Assembly (NCBI RefSeq): GCF_963668475.1 | Contig: NZ_OY764544.1 | Location: 3,471,986-3,535,985 of the forward strand | DNA length: 64,000 nt | Direction: 5' to 3' | Origin: an uncultured Methanospirillum sp. | GTDB lineage: Archaea; Halobacteriota; Methanomicrobia; Methanomicrobiales; Methanospirillaceae | Part shown: piece by piece, positions 56,218 through 64,000 of the stretch | Numbering within the stretch: the stretch's first letter is position 1 | Layout: each line of letters starts with the position of its first letter | The notes under the pieces: generated by a model | The model's input: the letters and a program-made list of their open reading frames with translations, nothing else | The model's database searches: none | Told to the model about the DNA's origin: nothing | Translations under genes and position numbers: made by a program

Positions 56218-57270
56218 CTAAATCCATCCTTTCCTTCTGAAATAAACAAGCATGGTGGCACTGACCGTGGCCATAACGAGAAGAATGGCCGGGTACCCGT
56301 ACGGACTTGAGAGTTCTGGCATGTACTCAAAGTTCATACCGTATATACCGGCAATGAATGTGAGCGGGATGAAGATGTTGGCGATAATGGTGAGAACTTT
56401 CATGATCTCGTTCGTGTTGTTTGAGATCTTTGAGAGGTAGATCTCCATCAGCCCTTCTGCCATCTCCCGGTACACATCTACATCTTCTGCAATCTTGATG
56501 GTATGATCATAGACATCGCGAAGATAGAGATGAGTGGTATTCCTGATCAACAACGAGTCGGTCCGTTCAAGTTTTGTGATCAGTTCCCTGAGTGACCATA
56601 TCTTTCTCCTGAACCAGATCAGATCACGTCTGAACTCCTGAACATGACTGATGGTCTCCTTGCCCGGTGAATTCACAACCTCATCTTCAAGGTCCTCCAC
56701 CCGCTCTTCCAGTTTCTCAAGGACAAAAAAGTACCCGTCGACGATGGTATCAATGATCGTATACGCCAGGTAATCTATCCCGTTCAACCTGAAGCGGCCG
56801 GTTGATCGCTTTATCCTGTTCTCGATGTGGCCGAACAATCCCTTTGAGTTGCTGCAGGTGATCAGGATATTATTGGTCAGAATCAGACTGACCTGCTCCT
56901 CGTGAACCCCTTCTTCTGTCTGCTGAAAATGTGTCATCACTATGAAGAGATACTGATCAAACTCCTCAATCTTTGACCGTGTCCTGGTATTGAGAATATC
57001 TTCTGTTACCAGCGGATGTACGGAGAAGGAACTTAACACCTGTTCTATCAGGGTCGCATCACGAAGTCCGGTGATAGAGATCCAGGCATTACTGCCATCA
57101 GGAATTCGTGCAGGTAGATCTTGGGGTGGTACCTGTTCAAATCCTGAAGCCTCCTGATCGGAATATACGAGCAGGTGAATTGTTGTCTCTACCGGGGTAT
57201 CATCGCCGATATAGATCGGTGTCCCGGGTGGAAGACCAGTTTTACGGGAGATGTTCTGCTCAAACTGCAT
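56218..57270 (-). CDS. corA: CorA-type magnesium/cobalt channel
   Basis: 350 residues. Pentameric divalent-cation channel. The long cytoplasmic helical funnel (DYLAYTIIDTIVDGYFFVLEKLEERVEDLEDEV) precedes two transmembrane segments, with the signature GMN in IYGMNFEYMPELSSPYGY near the C-terminus. Length and C-terminal pair ILLVMATVSATMLVYF are typical. The window also has an MgtA-type ATPase wreck, so CorA may have replaced it as the magnesium route; that is inference. Located convergent with the PKD gene. Confidence 0.95.
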   Translation of the reverse strand: MQFEQNISRKTGLPPGTPIYIGDDTPVETTIHLLVYSDQEASGFEQVPPQDLPARIPDGSNAWISITGLRDATLIEQVLSSFSVHPLVTEDILNTRTRSKIEEFDQYLFIVMTHFQQTEEGVHEEQVSLILTNNILITCSNSKGLFGHIENRIKRSTGRFRLNGIDYLAYTIIDTIVDGYFFVLEKLEERVEDLEDEVVNSPGKETISHVQEFRRDLIWFRRKIWSLRELITKLERTDSLLIRNTTHLYLRDVYDHTIKIAEDVDVYREMAEGLMEIYLSKISNNTNEIMKVLTIIANIFIPLTFIAGIYGMNFEYMPELSSPYGYPAILLVMATVSATMLVYFRRKGWI

Positions 57271-57326
57271 AATTTCAGGAATCCTTGCGGGAGGTTGTTT
57301 TCCTGACTAAAAAAGGGTTGTTATTC

Positions 57327-58901
57327 TTACTGACTGCTTCGCTTGTCAGGGAAGAGTTCATCAAAGGAGAGTTCATCGGGCTCGACAACCTTGATGCCCT
57401 TGAACTTTCCTATTTTCATCCCGATATAGTAGACGATCATCGGGAGGAGCACAGCTGGTATTGAGAGATACAGGGAACCCCTGAGATCTTCGTTAAAGAC
57501 CAGGATCACCAGGGCAAACACCTCAAGGATGATCCCGATGAAGAAAGGCATCCATGGTGAGAGGGGTGCAGGACTTTCGATATCTGCCTTGGTGTACCCA
57601 CGTTGATACACCCTCCTTCTGAAGGATATCTGTGCCCAGCAGATCGATATCCAGCATATTGCCCCGGTGAATGCAGAGACCGAGAGGAGCCAGACATAGA
57701 GTTCGCTCTCCCCATTTGAAAACCACCATAGTCCGAGTACTGCCCAGCAGATGAGCAGGGTGAAGAGTGTGGCATACATCGGGGTGCACTGCCTGTTGAG
57801 TTTTGAGAACGTCTTGGGTGCCATGCCTTCGAGTGAGAGGCCGTAGAGTGCACGAACAGCCCCGTAAAATCCTGAGTTTGCACAGGAGAAGGCAGCGGTG
57901 AGTACGATGAACGAGAGGATTCCGGCAACTTCTGTGAACCCGTACTTGGCAAGAGCCATTGAGAATACACTGTCCTGAAGGTTTGCTTCAGAGTATGGGA
58001 GGATCATGACCAGCAGCAGAATCGGGATGATGTCAACACGCAGGATCCGGTACACCACATTCCTGCATGCACGGGGAACAACACTCTTCGGATTCTGAGT
58101 CTCCGCTGCAGCAAGTCCTACGATCTCTGATCCCTGGAAGTTAACAAAAATGAGGGCCATGTTTGCAAGGAGGATCACAAACCCTGCCGGGAATATAGCA
58201 TCAGTCCAGGTAAAGCCGGGAGGGAAGAGGACGCTCAGCCCGATAGCTGGGCCTGTCCCGGCAAGCCCGATCACGATAAGGGCTGCTACAATACAGAATG
58301 CCACATTGTGGATGATCTTAATAAGCGCCAGGGTACTCTCGACAAATCCGAACCCGCCGACATGAATGATGTTCAGGATTGTGATAAGAATCAGGAATAT
58401 GATAGCCCATATTACAACCGGGACGTTGTCGAAGAATACATGCATGATGATCCCACCGGCTACCGCCTCTGACGGAATGTATGCACACCAGTTGAACCAA
58501 TAACTCCAGCCGGTTCCCACAGCCCAGGTTGGCGAGATGAATTCAGCTGAGTAACTGATAAAGTTCCCGTGGCGGGGAATGTTGACCAGCAGTTCTGCAA
58601 ATGACTGCATGACGGTGTAGATGACCAGGCCACCGATGAAGTAGAGAAAAATGACACTCGGCCCCATCTGGCTGATGAGATATCCTGATCCCAGGTAGTA
58701 ACAAGAGCCGATGATTCCTCCGATGGCGATGAGACTCGCCATCCATGGTCTTATTCCGCGGTTCAGTCCGACTCTCCGGCCTGCCGGAGGTATCGGGTTT
58801 TCAATGGTAGTATGTGCACAGTCACATGGACCTTCACATGAACATGTTTTTTCTTCACTACGCGAAGGCACTACCATCTCTCCATTGATATTTTCCCGCA
58901 T
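57327..58901 (-). CDS. Amino-acid permease (APC superfamily)
   Basis: 524 residues with twelve hydrophobic segments. The first, IGGIIGSCYYLGSGYLISQMGP, has the conserved G-rich APC start, and QGSEIVGLAAAETQNPKSVV is also typical of the family. The 30-residue N-terminal tail before it is cytoplasmic and contains a CxC-x3-CxC motif (CSCEGPCDC, Cys 20, 22, 26 and 28), which is unusual for this family and could bind metal. Substrate specificity is not evident. Divergent to or upstream of a small membrane protein gene. Confidence 0.9.
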   Translation of the reverse strand: MRENINGEMVVPSRSEEKTCSCEGPCDCAHTTIENPIPPAGRRVGLNRGIRPWMASLIAIGGIIGSCYYLGSGYLISQMGPSVIFLYFIGGLVIYTVMQSFAELLVNIPRHGNFISYSAEFISPTWAVGTGWSYWFNWCAYIPSEAVAGGIIMHVFFDNVPVVIWAIIFLILITILNIIHVGGFGFVESTLALIKIIHNVAFCIVAALIVIGLAGTGPAIGLSVLFPPGFTWTDAIFPAGFVILLANMALIFVNFQGSEIVGLAAAETQNPKSVVPRACRNVVYRILRVDIIPILLLVMILPYSEANLQDSVFSMALAKYGFTEVAGILSFIVLTAAFSCANSGFYGAVRALYGLSLEGMAPKTFSKLNRQCTPMYATLFTLLICWAVLGLWWFSNGESELYVWLLSVSAFTGAICWISICWAQISFRRRVYQRGYTKADIESPAPLSPWMPFFIGIILEVFALVILVFNEDLRGSLYLSIPAVLLPMIVYYIGMKIGKFKGIKVVEPDELSFDELFPDKRSSQ

Positions 58902-59059
58902 TTTGACGGAGATTTGTCCAAATTCCTACCATAATTATCCTCGTATCGTATCTTTGAGTATTATTACGCCCCAAAATGTCAATCTCCTAATAAAAAACAG
59001 TTTCTATCGAAATACGATGAGATATTCCTTTTAAATCGAACAAATGCGGCTTAATTTCT

Positions 59060-59078
59060 CCCAAAAATTATTTTTGGG
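59060..59078. promoter_or_regulatory. Perfect palindrome between small membrane protein and permease genes
   Basis: CCCAAAAA (59060-59067) and TTTTTGGG (59071-59078) around TTA. On the minus strand it lies about 90 bases after the stop of the 70-residue gene and 160 bases upstream of the permease start. It may be a terminator hairpin of the former or an operator of the latter. The rest of 58902-59164 shows nothing else. Confidence 0.45.
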
Positions 59079-59164
59079 CGATTTTGAAAATTATTTCCTA
59101 ATGATTATAATGCAATTTACAGATACCTGAAGACGAGTTTTTCCTGTTCATCTTCTCCGCGCAA

Positions 59165-59377
59165 TCAGGGTAATATTGATGAAGTTCCTTGAAGAAAATA
59201 AAAATGAGTTGTCAGGGGTGCAGGGCAGGATATTAAACAACTATTCAACAGCCCATTATTGATATTTACAATTAAAAAAAAGGTGAAGATGATGGTGTAA
59301 ATTGCTATTATTAATAAACAGATCCAGAGATACGCATCAGATAATATCTTATTTTCATGAACTTTGTACTGATTCAT
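59165..59377 (-). CDS. Small single-pass membrane protein
   Basis: 70 residues. The ATG has the strong binding site GGGGAGGAG about 4 bases upstream. One membrane segment (LWICLLIIAIYTIIFTFFLI, about residues 17-36). No family recognised. It lies 260 bases before the permease gene on the same strand, and its ribosome binding site is the best evidence that it is real. Confidence 0.65.
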   Translation of the reverse strand: MNQYKVHENKILSDAYLWICLLIIAIYTIIFTFFLIVNINNGLLNSCLISCPAPLTTHFYFLQGTSSILP

Positions 59378-59440
59378 AGTTCTCCTCCCCTGATTGATGA
59401 GCAGGTGATCGATGTGAGTATCTTCTTTGACGACATACTC

Positions 59441-59448
59441 ATATATAC
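59441..59448 (+). promoter_or_regulatory. TATA box of the DUF155-like gene
   Basis: ATATATAC at 59441-59448, about 50 bases before the GTG start, with expected initiation near 59468 and GGAGAG at 59482-59487. Confidence 0.45.
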
Positions 59449-59496
59449 GATAGAGTCCTGTTTTTCATAGGAATATCGGAAGGAGAGTTGTGAAGA

Positions 59497-60555
59497 GTGA
59501 TTTCACTCCGTTTTTACCGCATATACGATATTGGAAGAGAGATTAATCTCGATCAACTTGAACGTGAACTTGCACGGAGTTATTTTACCGCCAGGGCAAG
59601 TTTCCTTCGGGTTAACCCGAAGTCTATTATGATGGAGGATCCGCCACTCATGCTTAAGATGCATGAGGTGAGCGTTGAGCGCCAGGGAATTTCTTACAAT
59701 ATGAGCGTCATCGCCCGTCTGTATGATATCGGTGCGATCAGTCTCTGTTTTTTATACGAGGATCATGAAGCTCCTTCATCAGTTCTCGAAGATACGGTAC
59801 TGCTCTTTTTAGGGCATGAAGGATTATCAGAACTCTTTGGAATTTACCTGAAGAACCTGGGTGAGATCCTCTGCCCTCATATCCAGAATCTCTCAATCGA
59901 ACCTGATTTCTTTGAAGATTACTCTATTTATGTCACTGATAGGATCGATCAGAGCATTGACCCTGCTGTACTCCTGAGTGGTGAAAGAACCCAGTTTTCA
60001 TCCCAGATGCGGGAAGAGATCGTCAGGAACACGCTCAGTTATACAACTGAAGATATTGCGATCCTCTCGTATGATTCAGCCCTGCTCTGCAACCCTGAGA
60101 ACCCTACTGATCTTATTGATCTGATCGAGTTTGCCAGTGTCCAGGTTCTTGAACTCAGGTATTATGACCGGATGCTTAACCGTCAGATGGAGAAGATGTA
60201 TGATGACATCGAGCAGGCAGACCGGATGTCACGTATTCGCAGAATGCGTCAGTATCACGCGATTATGGCCCAGTTGATGGAGACCTATGCCGAGATATCA
60301 GAGATCACAGAGAAGGTCAACAACCTGATCAAAGTCACCGAGGATGTATATTACGCCAGAGTGTATGCGACAGCCCTGAAGGTGATGCGGAGCAGTCAAT
60401 GGAGTGGAAGTGTGGACCGAAAGATAGAGGTGATACATGAGAACTACTCAATGCTCTCTGAAGAGGTCAGGATACAGCACTCAAATTTCCTTGAATGGGT
60501 TGTGATCATCCTCATCGCGATGGAATGTGTCCTCGGTCTTTTAAGGGCAGGCTAA
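59497..60555 (+). CDS. RMND1/DUF155-like protein
   Basis: 352 residues from GTG 59497 with GGAGAG at 59482-59487. The layout matches the DUF155/RMND1/YagE family: a soluble alpha/beta part, a long helical region (YYDRMLNRQMEKMYDDIEQADRMS and ARVYATALKVM), and a C-terminal membrane anchor (FLEWVVIILIAMECVLGLL). RMND1 relatives in mitochondria act in translation, but the prokaryotic role is unknown. No catalytic motif seen. It precedes the ABC exporter genes. Confidence 0.8.
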   Translation: MISLRFYRIYDIGREINLDQLERELARSYFTARASFLRVNPKSIMMEDPPLMLKMHEVSVERQGISYNMSVIARLYDIGAISLCFLYEDHEAPSSVLEDTVLLFLGHEGLSELFGIYLKNLGEILCPHIQNLSIEPDFFEDYSIYVTDRIDQSIDPAVLLSGERTQFSSQMREEIVRNTLSYTTEDIAILSYDSALLCNPENPTDLIDLIEFASVQVLELRYYDRMLNRQMEKMYDDIEQADRMSRIRRMRQYHAIMAQLMETYAEISEITEKVNNLIKVTEDVYYARVYATALKVMRSSQWSGSVDRKIEVIHENYSMLSEEVRIQHSNFLEWVVIILIAMECVLGLLRAG

Positions 60556-60626
60556 TAAAAACTGAACCCGAAAAACCAATTTCATAGCAACCTGATGACC
60601 ATTATACTGGTAGAGTGCAGGAAAAA

Positions 60627-61535
60627 ATGTCCGGAATAATTGAGGCAGTAGATCTTAGGAAGGAGTACGGCTCCCTGACTGCAGTTGACGGGATAAGTTT
60701 TTCAGTAAAAAAAGGGGAACTATTTGGATTTCTTGGCCCAAACGGGGCCGGAAAGACCACAACCATGAAGATCTGTGAGTGTATCTCCCCCAGGACATCA
60801 GGCTCGCTCCAGATCTTTTCCCTGGATCCCGATCTGGCAGGAAGGGAGATTCGCGGCAGGCTCGGTGTGGTTCCCCAGGAGACCAACCTTGACAGTGAAC
60901 TGACCGTTGTAGAAAACCTGTTGATATATGCATCATTCTTTGACATTGACCCTGCTGATGCCCGCACCAGGACTGAAGAACTTCTGGACTTCTTTGAGCT
61001 GACTGCTAAACGTGATACCCTTATCGAGCAGTTATCCGGTGGAATGAAGAGGAGACTGCTCCTGGCACGGGCGATGATCAACCATCCCGAGATCCTGATC
61101 CTTGACGAACCAACGATCGGACTGGATCCCCAGGCACGCCATCATATCTGGGAACGACTCCAGCATATCCGTGCCCAGGGGAATACAATTGTCCTGACCA
61201 CTCATTACCTTGACGAGGCTGCACGGCTCTGTGACCGGTTGGTTATTATGGATCAGGGGAAGATCCTGGTGGAAGGATCTCCAAGGCAACTGATCGAGAC
61301 CCATATCGGCATGGACATCGTGGAGGTTGATCATATACCTGAAGTTGCTGACTGCCTTACCTCTCTAGGGATTTCATTTGAGTCGGTCAGTGAAACGATT
61401 CAGATCAAGACCAGAACACCACGTCAGATTGCTGATCAGATCCTCTCAGTTTGTCCGGGAATCCGGGTCGTGACCAGACCGGCGAGTCTTGAAGATGTAT
61501 TTCTGATGCTTACAGGCAGGAGGCTTCGGGAATGA
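60627..61535 (+). CDS. ABC-2 exporter ATP-binding protein (DrrA-like)
   Basis: 302 residues from ATG 60627 with AGGA at 60618-60621; GTG at 60615 is possible. Walker A GPNGAGKTT, signature LSGGMKRRLLLARA, Walker B ILILDEPTIGLDPQ, and switch TTHYLDEA are all intact. The C-terminal part is the DrrA-like extension (about residues 210-300). It overlaps the permease start by 4 bases (ATGA), so both are translationally coupled. Likely drug or lipid export; substrate unknown. Confidence 0.92.
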   Translation: MSGIIEAVDLRKEYGSLTAVDGISFSVKKGELFGFLGPNGAGKTTTMKICECISPRTSGSLQIFSLDPDLAGREIRGRLGVVPQETNLDSELTVVENLLIYASFFDIDPADARTRTEELLDFFELTAKRDTLIEQLSGGMKRRLLLARAMINHPEILILDEPTIGLDPQARHHIWERLQHIRAQGNTIVLTTHYLDEAARLCDRLVIMDQGKILVEGSPRQLIETHIGMDIVEVDHIPEVADCLTSLGISFESVSETIQIKTRTPRQIADQILSVCPGIRVVTRPASLEDVFLMLTGRRLRE

Positions 61536-62323
61536 GTGTTTCATATTGGGATACCACAAGGCAATTGTTTCGCAGTTCATACCATGTGTGGTACCGGAAC
61601 CTGCTGGTCTTTCGCAAAAATATCAGAGTAAACTCCCTTCCTCCCTTTGTCGAACCTCTGCTCTACCTGGGCGCTATCGGATTTGGCATCGGAACATACG
61701 TCGGAGAGGTGGATGGTATTTCGTTTGTCCGCTTCATAGCCCCTGCAATTCTTGCTGCCTCGGTTATGAACGCCTCATTTTTCGAGTGTGCGTATGGCAC
61801 ATATGTCAGAATGTACTACGGGAAGTCGTTCGAGGCAATGATGGCCACCCCGATAAGTCTGCGGGAGATCATACTTGGTGAGATCCTCTGGGGAGCAACC
61901 CGTGGGCTGATCTCTGCCGGGGCAATCCTGTTGGTTCTCTCCCTGTTAGGACTTGCAGATCTACCCCAGAGTCTGATCATTCTGCCTCTCGCATTCCTTG
62001 CAGGGTTCCTCTTCTCTGCGATTGCGGCATGTTTTTCAGCGGTCACACCATCCATAGATGCCTTAAGTTACCCTTCGCTCCTTTATATCGCCCCGATGTT
62101 TCTCTTTAGTGGAACCTTCTTCCCGCTCAGCCTGCTTCCCGAACCTCTGCAGATCTTTGCACTCGTAGCCCTTCCACTCACCCACGTGGTTGCCCTGACC
62201 AGGGGGATCATGGTTGGTGGGGCCATGCCATTGTGGCCGTTAAATCTGGCCTGGATTATCATCGGTATGATAATTGCTGCCTATATTGCGATCAGGCTCT
62301 TTGAACGCAGGCTGATCGTATAA
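61532..62323 (+). CDS. ABC-2 type permease
   Basis: 263 residues with six hydrophobic segments, including ARYLAPAILAAS-like FVRFIAPAILAASVMNASFF and FSAIAACFSAVTPSIDALSY. The F..E.AYGTYVRMYYGKSFEAMMATPIS stretch and YPSLLYIAPMFLFSGTFFPLSLLP are typical of ABC-2 (NodJ/DrrB-like) permeases. Functions with the ATPase encoded just upstream. No genes for a substrate pathway are adjacent. Confidence 0.9.
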   Translation: MSVSYWDTTRQLFRSSYHVWYRNLLVFRKNIRVNSLPPFVEPLLYLGAIGFGIGTYVGEVDGISFVRFIAPAILAASVMNASFFECAYGTYVRMYYGKSFEAMMATPISLREIILGEILWGATRGLISAGAILLVLSLLGLADLPQSLIILPLAFLAGFLFSAIAACFSAVTPSIDALSYPSLLYIAPMFLFSGTFFPLSLLPEPLQIFALVALPLTHVVALTRGIMVGGAMPLWPLNLAWIIIGMIIAAYIAIRLFERRLIV

Positions 62324-62343
62324 AAAGGAATTAATTGTCAGCG

Positions 62344-63045
62344 TCAGATCTTAAGTCCTGACTGGTACAAGAATGCCTTCTGGAAGTTCTTCATGTCTCC
62401 TGCCACACCAGTCAGATCTTTCCACTGGTTTGTGGCAGAAACATTGGTCTGATTGTCCCTGGCTTCCATAATAGATCCCCTGAATGTAGTTCTGACAATT
62501 CCATCGGCTACCGATACGCCTGAACTCGAATCCGGGGTGATTGCAATCTGGTAGTTGAGCCCGGCAGGAATCAGATCTTCGCCAACCATCCTGAGGCTGC
62601 CTGTCTCTGATATCTGTGCATGGTTGATATTCATGAGCGAGACTTTTGCCTGGACCGTGTTGCAGAATGCAGGCAGCCAGGTGAGATCGCTTGCAGCATA
62701 TACGCAGCGGAGATGTTCGTCATCCGCGGGTTTGTATGATCCTGCAATGTTCAGGAGATAACTCTCCTCGCCGAGCAGGTGCGATCCGTTGGTGGTGTCA
62801 TATGTGAGTATCTTCTGGGCCTGGATATTGTATGTGTTCACGGCCTGGTTCTGTGAATCAAAATCAAAATTCTTGTTTACAGCCAACTTTCCCCCGTTGG
62901 TCATGAGATTGTCTGACCATGAGGTCTCACCGATGACATCGCCGGGGTTTACGATGTGTTTTGTGATCGAGTACCCCTGGTTCTCAGCAGATACTGTTGT
63001 GATAGCGATAAGTGTAAGAAGAAGGATGAAGGTTACTGTTTTCAT
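62344..63045 (-). CDS. Secreted hypothetical protein with NFQK C-terminal motif
   Basis: 233 residues from ATG 63045, which starts a signal peptide MKTVTFILLLTLIAITTVSA; the open frame continues to 63138. The mature part is Asn/Ser-rich with sequons (NVSA, NQTN, NGSH). The last 25 residues, QWKDLTGVAGDMKNFQKAFL, recur in the small secreted protein at 34363 (W.D.T.V.G....NFQK.F). It probably belongs to a multi-copy secreted family of methanogens. Function unknown. Confidence 0.75.
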   Translation of the reverse strand: MKTVTFILLLTLIAITTVSAENQGYSITKHIVNPGDVIGETSWSDNLMTNGGKLAVNKNFDFDSQNQAVNTYNIQAQKILTYDTTNGSHLLGEESYLLNIAGSYKPADDEHLRCVYAASDLTWLPAFCNTVQAKVSLMNINHAQISETGSLRMVGEDLIPAGLNYQIAITPDSSSGVSVADGIVRTTFRGSIMEARDNQTNVSATNQWKDLTGVAGDMKNFQKAFLYQSGLKI

Positions 63046-63235
63046 TGATAATCTCAGGTTGATTCCGTATTTCATGTGGCTATTACGATACCTAACTGTC
63101 ATTCTGAAGGCGATATCATCTACATGTCGGGCCTGCACATAGAAGGCTTTTCTCTACAACGTATCAAAAAAAGGGTTGAAATTATTTCCCTACTTCACAT
63201 GGAAAGCAGGCTTCTTCACTGCTGATTCTTTCCGG

Positions 63236-64000
63236 TTACCATATAACCGGACGCTGTTCAGGAGTCCGGTAGAGAGCATTGTCTGGTCCGACCGACGGGA
63301 ATGCCTGATAAAACTCAGGGATATTGAACGGTGGACCGTTAGACCTGAATTTTACCCATGGATGCGGATTGGTATACGAATCACTTCTGAGAAACTCATC
63401 CCTTGCTACTCCACTCCAGATTCGTACAAAGGATAAGAATACTTTTTGAGCCGGAGTGATATTATCTGAGCCAGCCATTTCACCTGCATCCTTTCCGTTC
63501 TCTTCCCAGGCATGGTATGCCAGGGTCAGACCTCCAAAATCAGCAATATTCTCACCAAGAGTAAGATTGCCGTTCACAAAAACACCTGGAATAATCTCAA
63601 AGTGATTGTACTGATCAACGATACGATCTGCCTGCTCCTGGAATCTGGCTGAATCATTTGCATTCCACCAGTCACGAATGTTGCCGTCTTTATCGAACTG
63701 CCGCCCCTGATCGTCAAAGCCATGGGTCATCTCGTGACCAATTACTGTGCCTATTCCTCCGTAATTGGTAGAATCACTGGCGTTTGGATCAAAAAATGGT
63801 GGCTGTAATATGGCTGCTGGAAAAACGATCTCGTTGAGGGTTGGGTTATAATATGCATTCACGGTCTGCGGAGACATGAGCCATGTTGTCCTATCAACCG
63901 GTTTTCCGATCTTTTCAAGGCCGTTAGGGCCGTAAATCATAGAAAATCGTCCTGCTTCAAGGACATTGCTGGTATAACTGTTTGTGAGATGTAACCCTGA
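63236..64000 (-). CDS. M13-family metallopeptidase (neprilysin/PepO-like), 5' part off the window
   Basis: The frame is open to the right edge of the window, so the start is missing; 255 codons are visible. The C-terminal M13 domain is clear: NAYYNPTLNEIVFPAAILQP, the zinc motif VIGHEMTHGFDDQGRQFD, and the third ligand ENIADFGGLTLAYHAW. The usual C-terminal Cys-x-x-Trp ending is PVIW, without cysteine. It is likely a membrane or secreted zinc endopeptidase. Located next to a secreted protein gene. Confidence 0.9.
   Translation of the reverse strand, partial: SGLHLTNSYTSNVLEAGRFSMIYGPNGLEKIGKPVDRTTWLMSPQTVNAYYNPTLNEIVFPAAILQPPFFDPNASDSTNYGGIGTVIGHEMTHGFDDQGRQFDKDGNIRDWWNANDSARFQEQADRIVDQYNHFEIIPGVFVNGNLTLGENIADFGGLTLAYHAWEENGKDAGEMAGSDNITPAQKVFLSFVRIWSGVARDEFLRSDSYTNPHPWVKFRSNGPPFNIPEFYQAFPSVGPDNALYRTPEQRPVIW

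Overview
The window reads as chromosomal DNA of a methanogenic archaeon, most likely order Methanomicrobiales and close to Methanospirillum/Methanoregula (an inference from gene content; no 16S or methanogenesis gene lies here). Archaeal markers are a group II chaperonin (thermosome), membrane-anchored LonB protease, the PIN/zinc-ribbon endonuclease Nob1, a GfcR-type HTH-phosphoribosyltransferase regulator, TATA-box promoters and a 1.4-kilo-residue PKD-domain surface protein. A bacterial-type DnaK/DnaJ/GrpE set is also present, as in many mesophilic methanogens.

Layout. 0.7-5 kb: grpE-dnaK-dnaJ-hsp20 heat-shock operon followed by a convergent His/Pro-rich small protein. 5-7.2 kb: gene-poor, with hairpins, one 70-residue protein and the wreck of an MgtA-type P-type ATPase. 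7.2-15.2 kb: two regulator/target divergons, each with a TetR gene facing a minus-strand operon (OsmC, DUF2284 and metallo-beta-lactamase-fold; then amidohydrolase and an isoprenylcysteine-methyltransferase-like protein), with a secreted transglutaminase-like protein between. 15.3-22 kb: secreted proteins, a Lys-rich 45-residue peptide, two adjacent broken genes (SAM methyltransferase, NudC), an orphan TIR-like (DUF1863) gene with a suspected frameshift in a T7 run, an Ala/Thr repeat protein and a SagB-type nitroreductase whose natural start codon appears to be ATA. 22.4-29.8 kb: HTH regulator, an aminotransferase-fold protein lacking the catalytic lysine, an ABC exporter, DUF3795, a dockerin-ended secreted protein and a response regulator. 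29.9-36.1 kb: glycogen/alpha-glucan cluster (debranching enzyme, two glycosyltransferases, GH57). 36.2-40.5 kb: small membrane proteins, a cupin-cytosine deaminase fusion, BofA-like protein, Ig-like surface protein, TPR protein. 40.5-46 kb: tightly overlapping lonB-tldD-tldE-aroD operon. 46-49.7 kb: prs-nob1-gfcR-like-thermosome, then tRNA-Ser(CGA). 50-56.2 kb: frameshifted sensor kinase and the 13-PKD surface protein. 56.2-64 kb: CorA, amino-acid permease, RMND1/DUF155-like protein, ABC-2 exporter, a secreted protein and the 3' part of an M13 metallopeptidase running off the window.

The functional theme is housekeeping proteostasis (Hsp70, thermosome, LonB, TldD/E), storage-glucan turnover and a large extracytoplasmic inventory. 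I did not find a clear multi-gene undescribed system. The strongest unusual points are the lysine-less PLP-fold protein, the cupin-cytosine deaminase fusion, the ATA-start candidate, a perfect 22-bp TetR-type operator, and a cluster of decaying genes, several of them broken by single-base homopolymer changes that could also be assembly errors.
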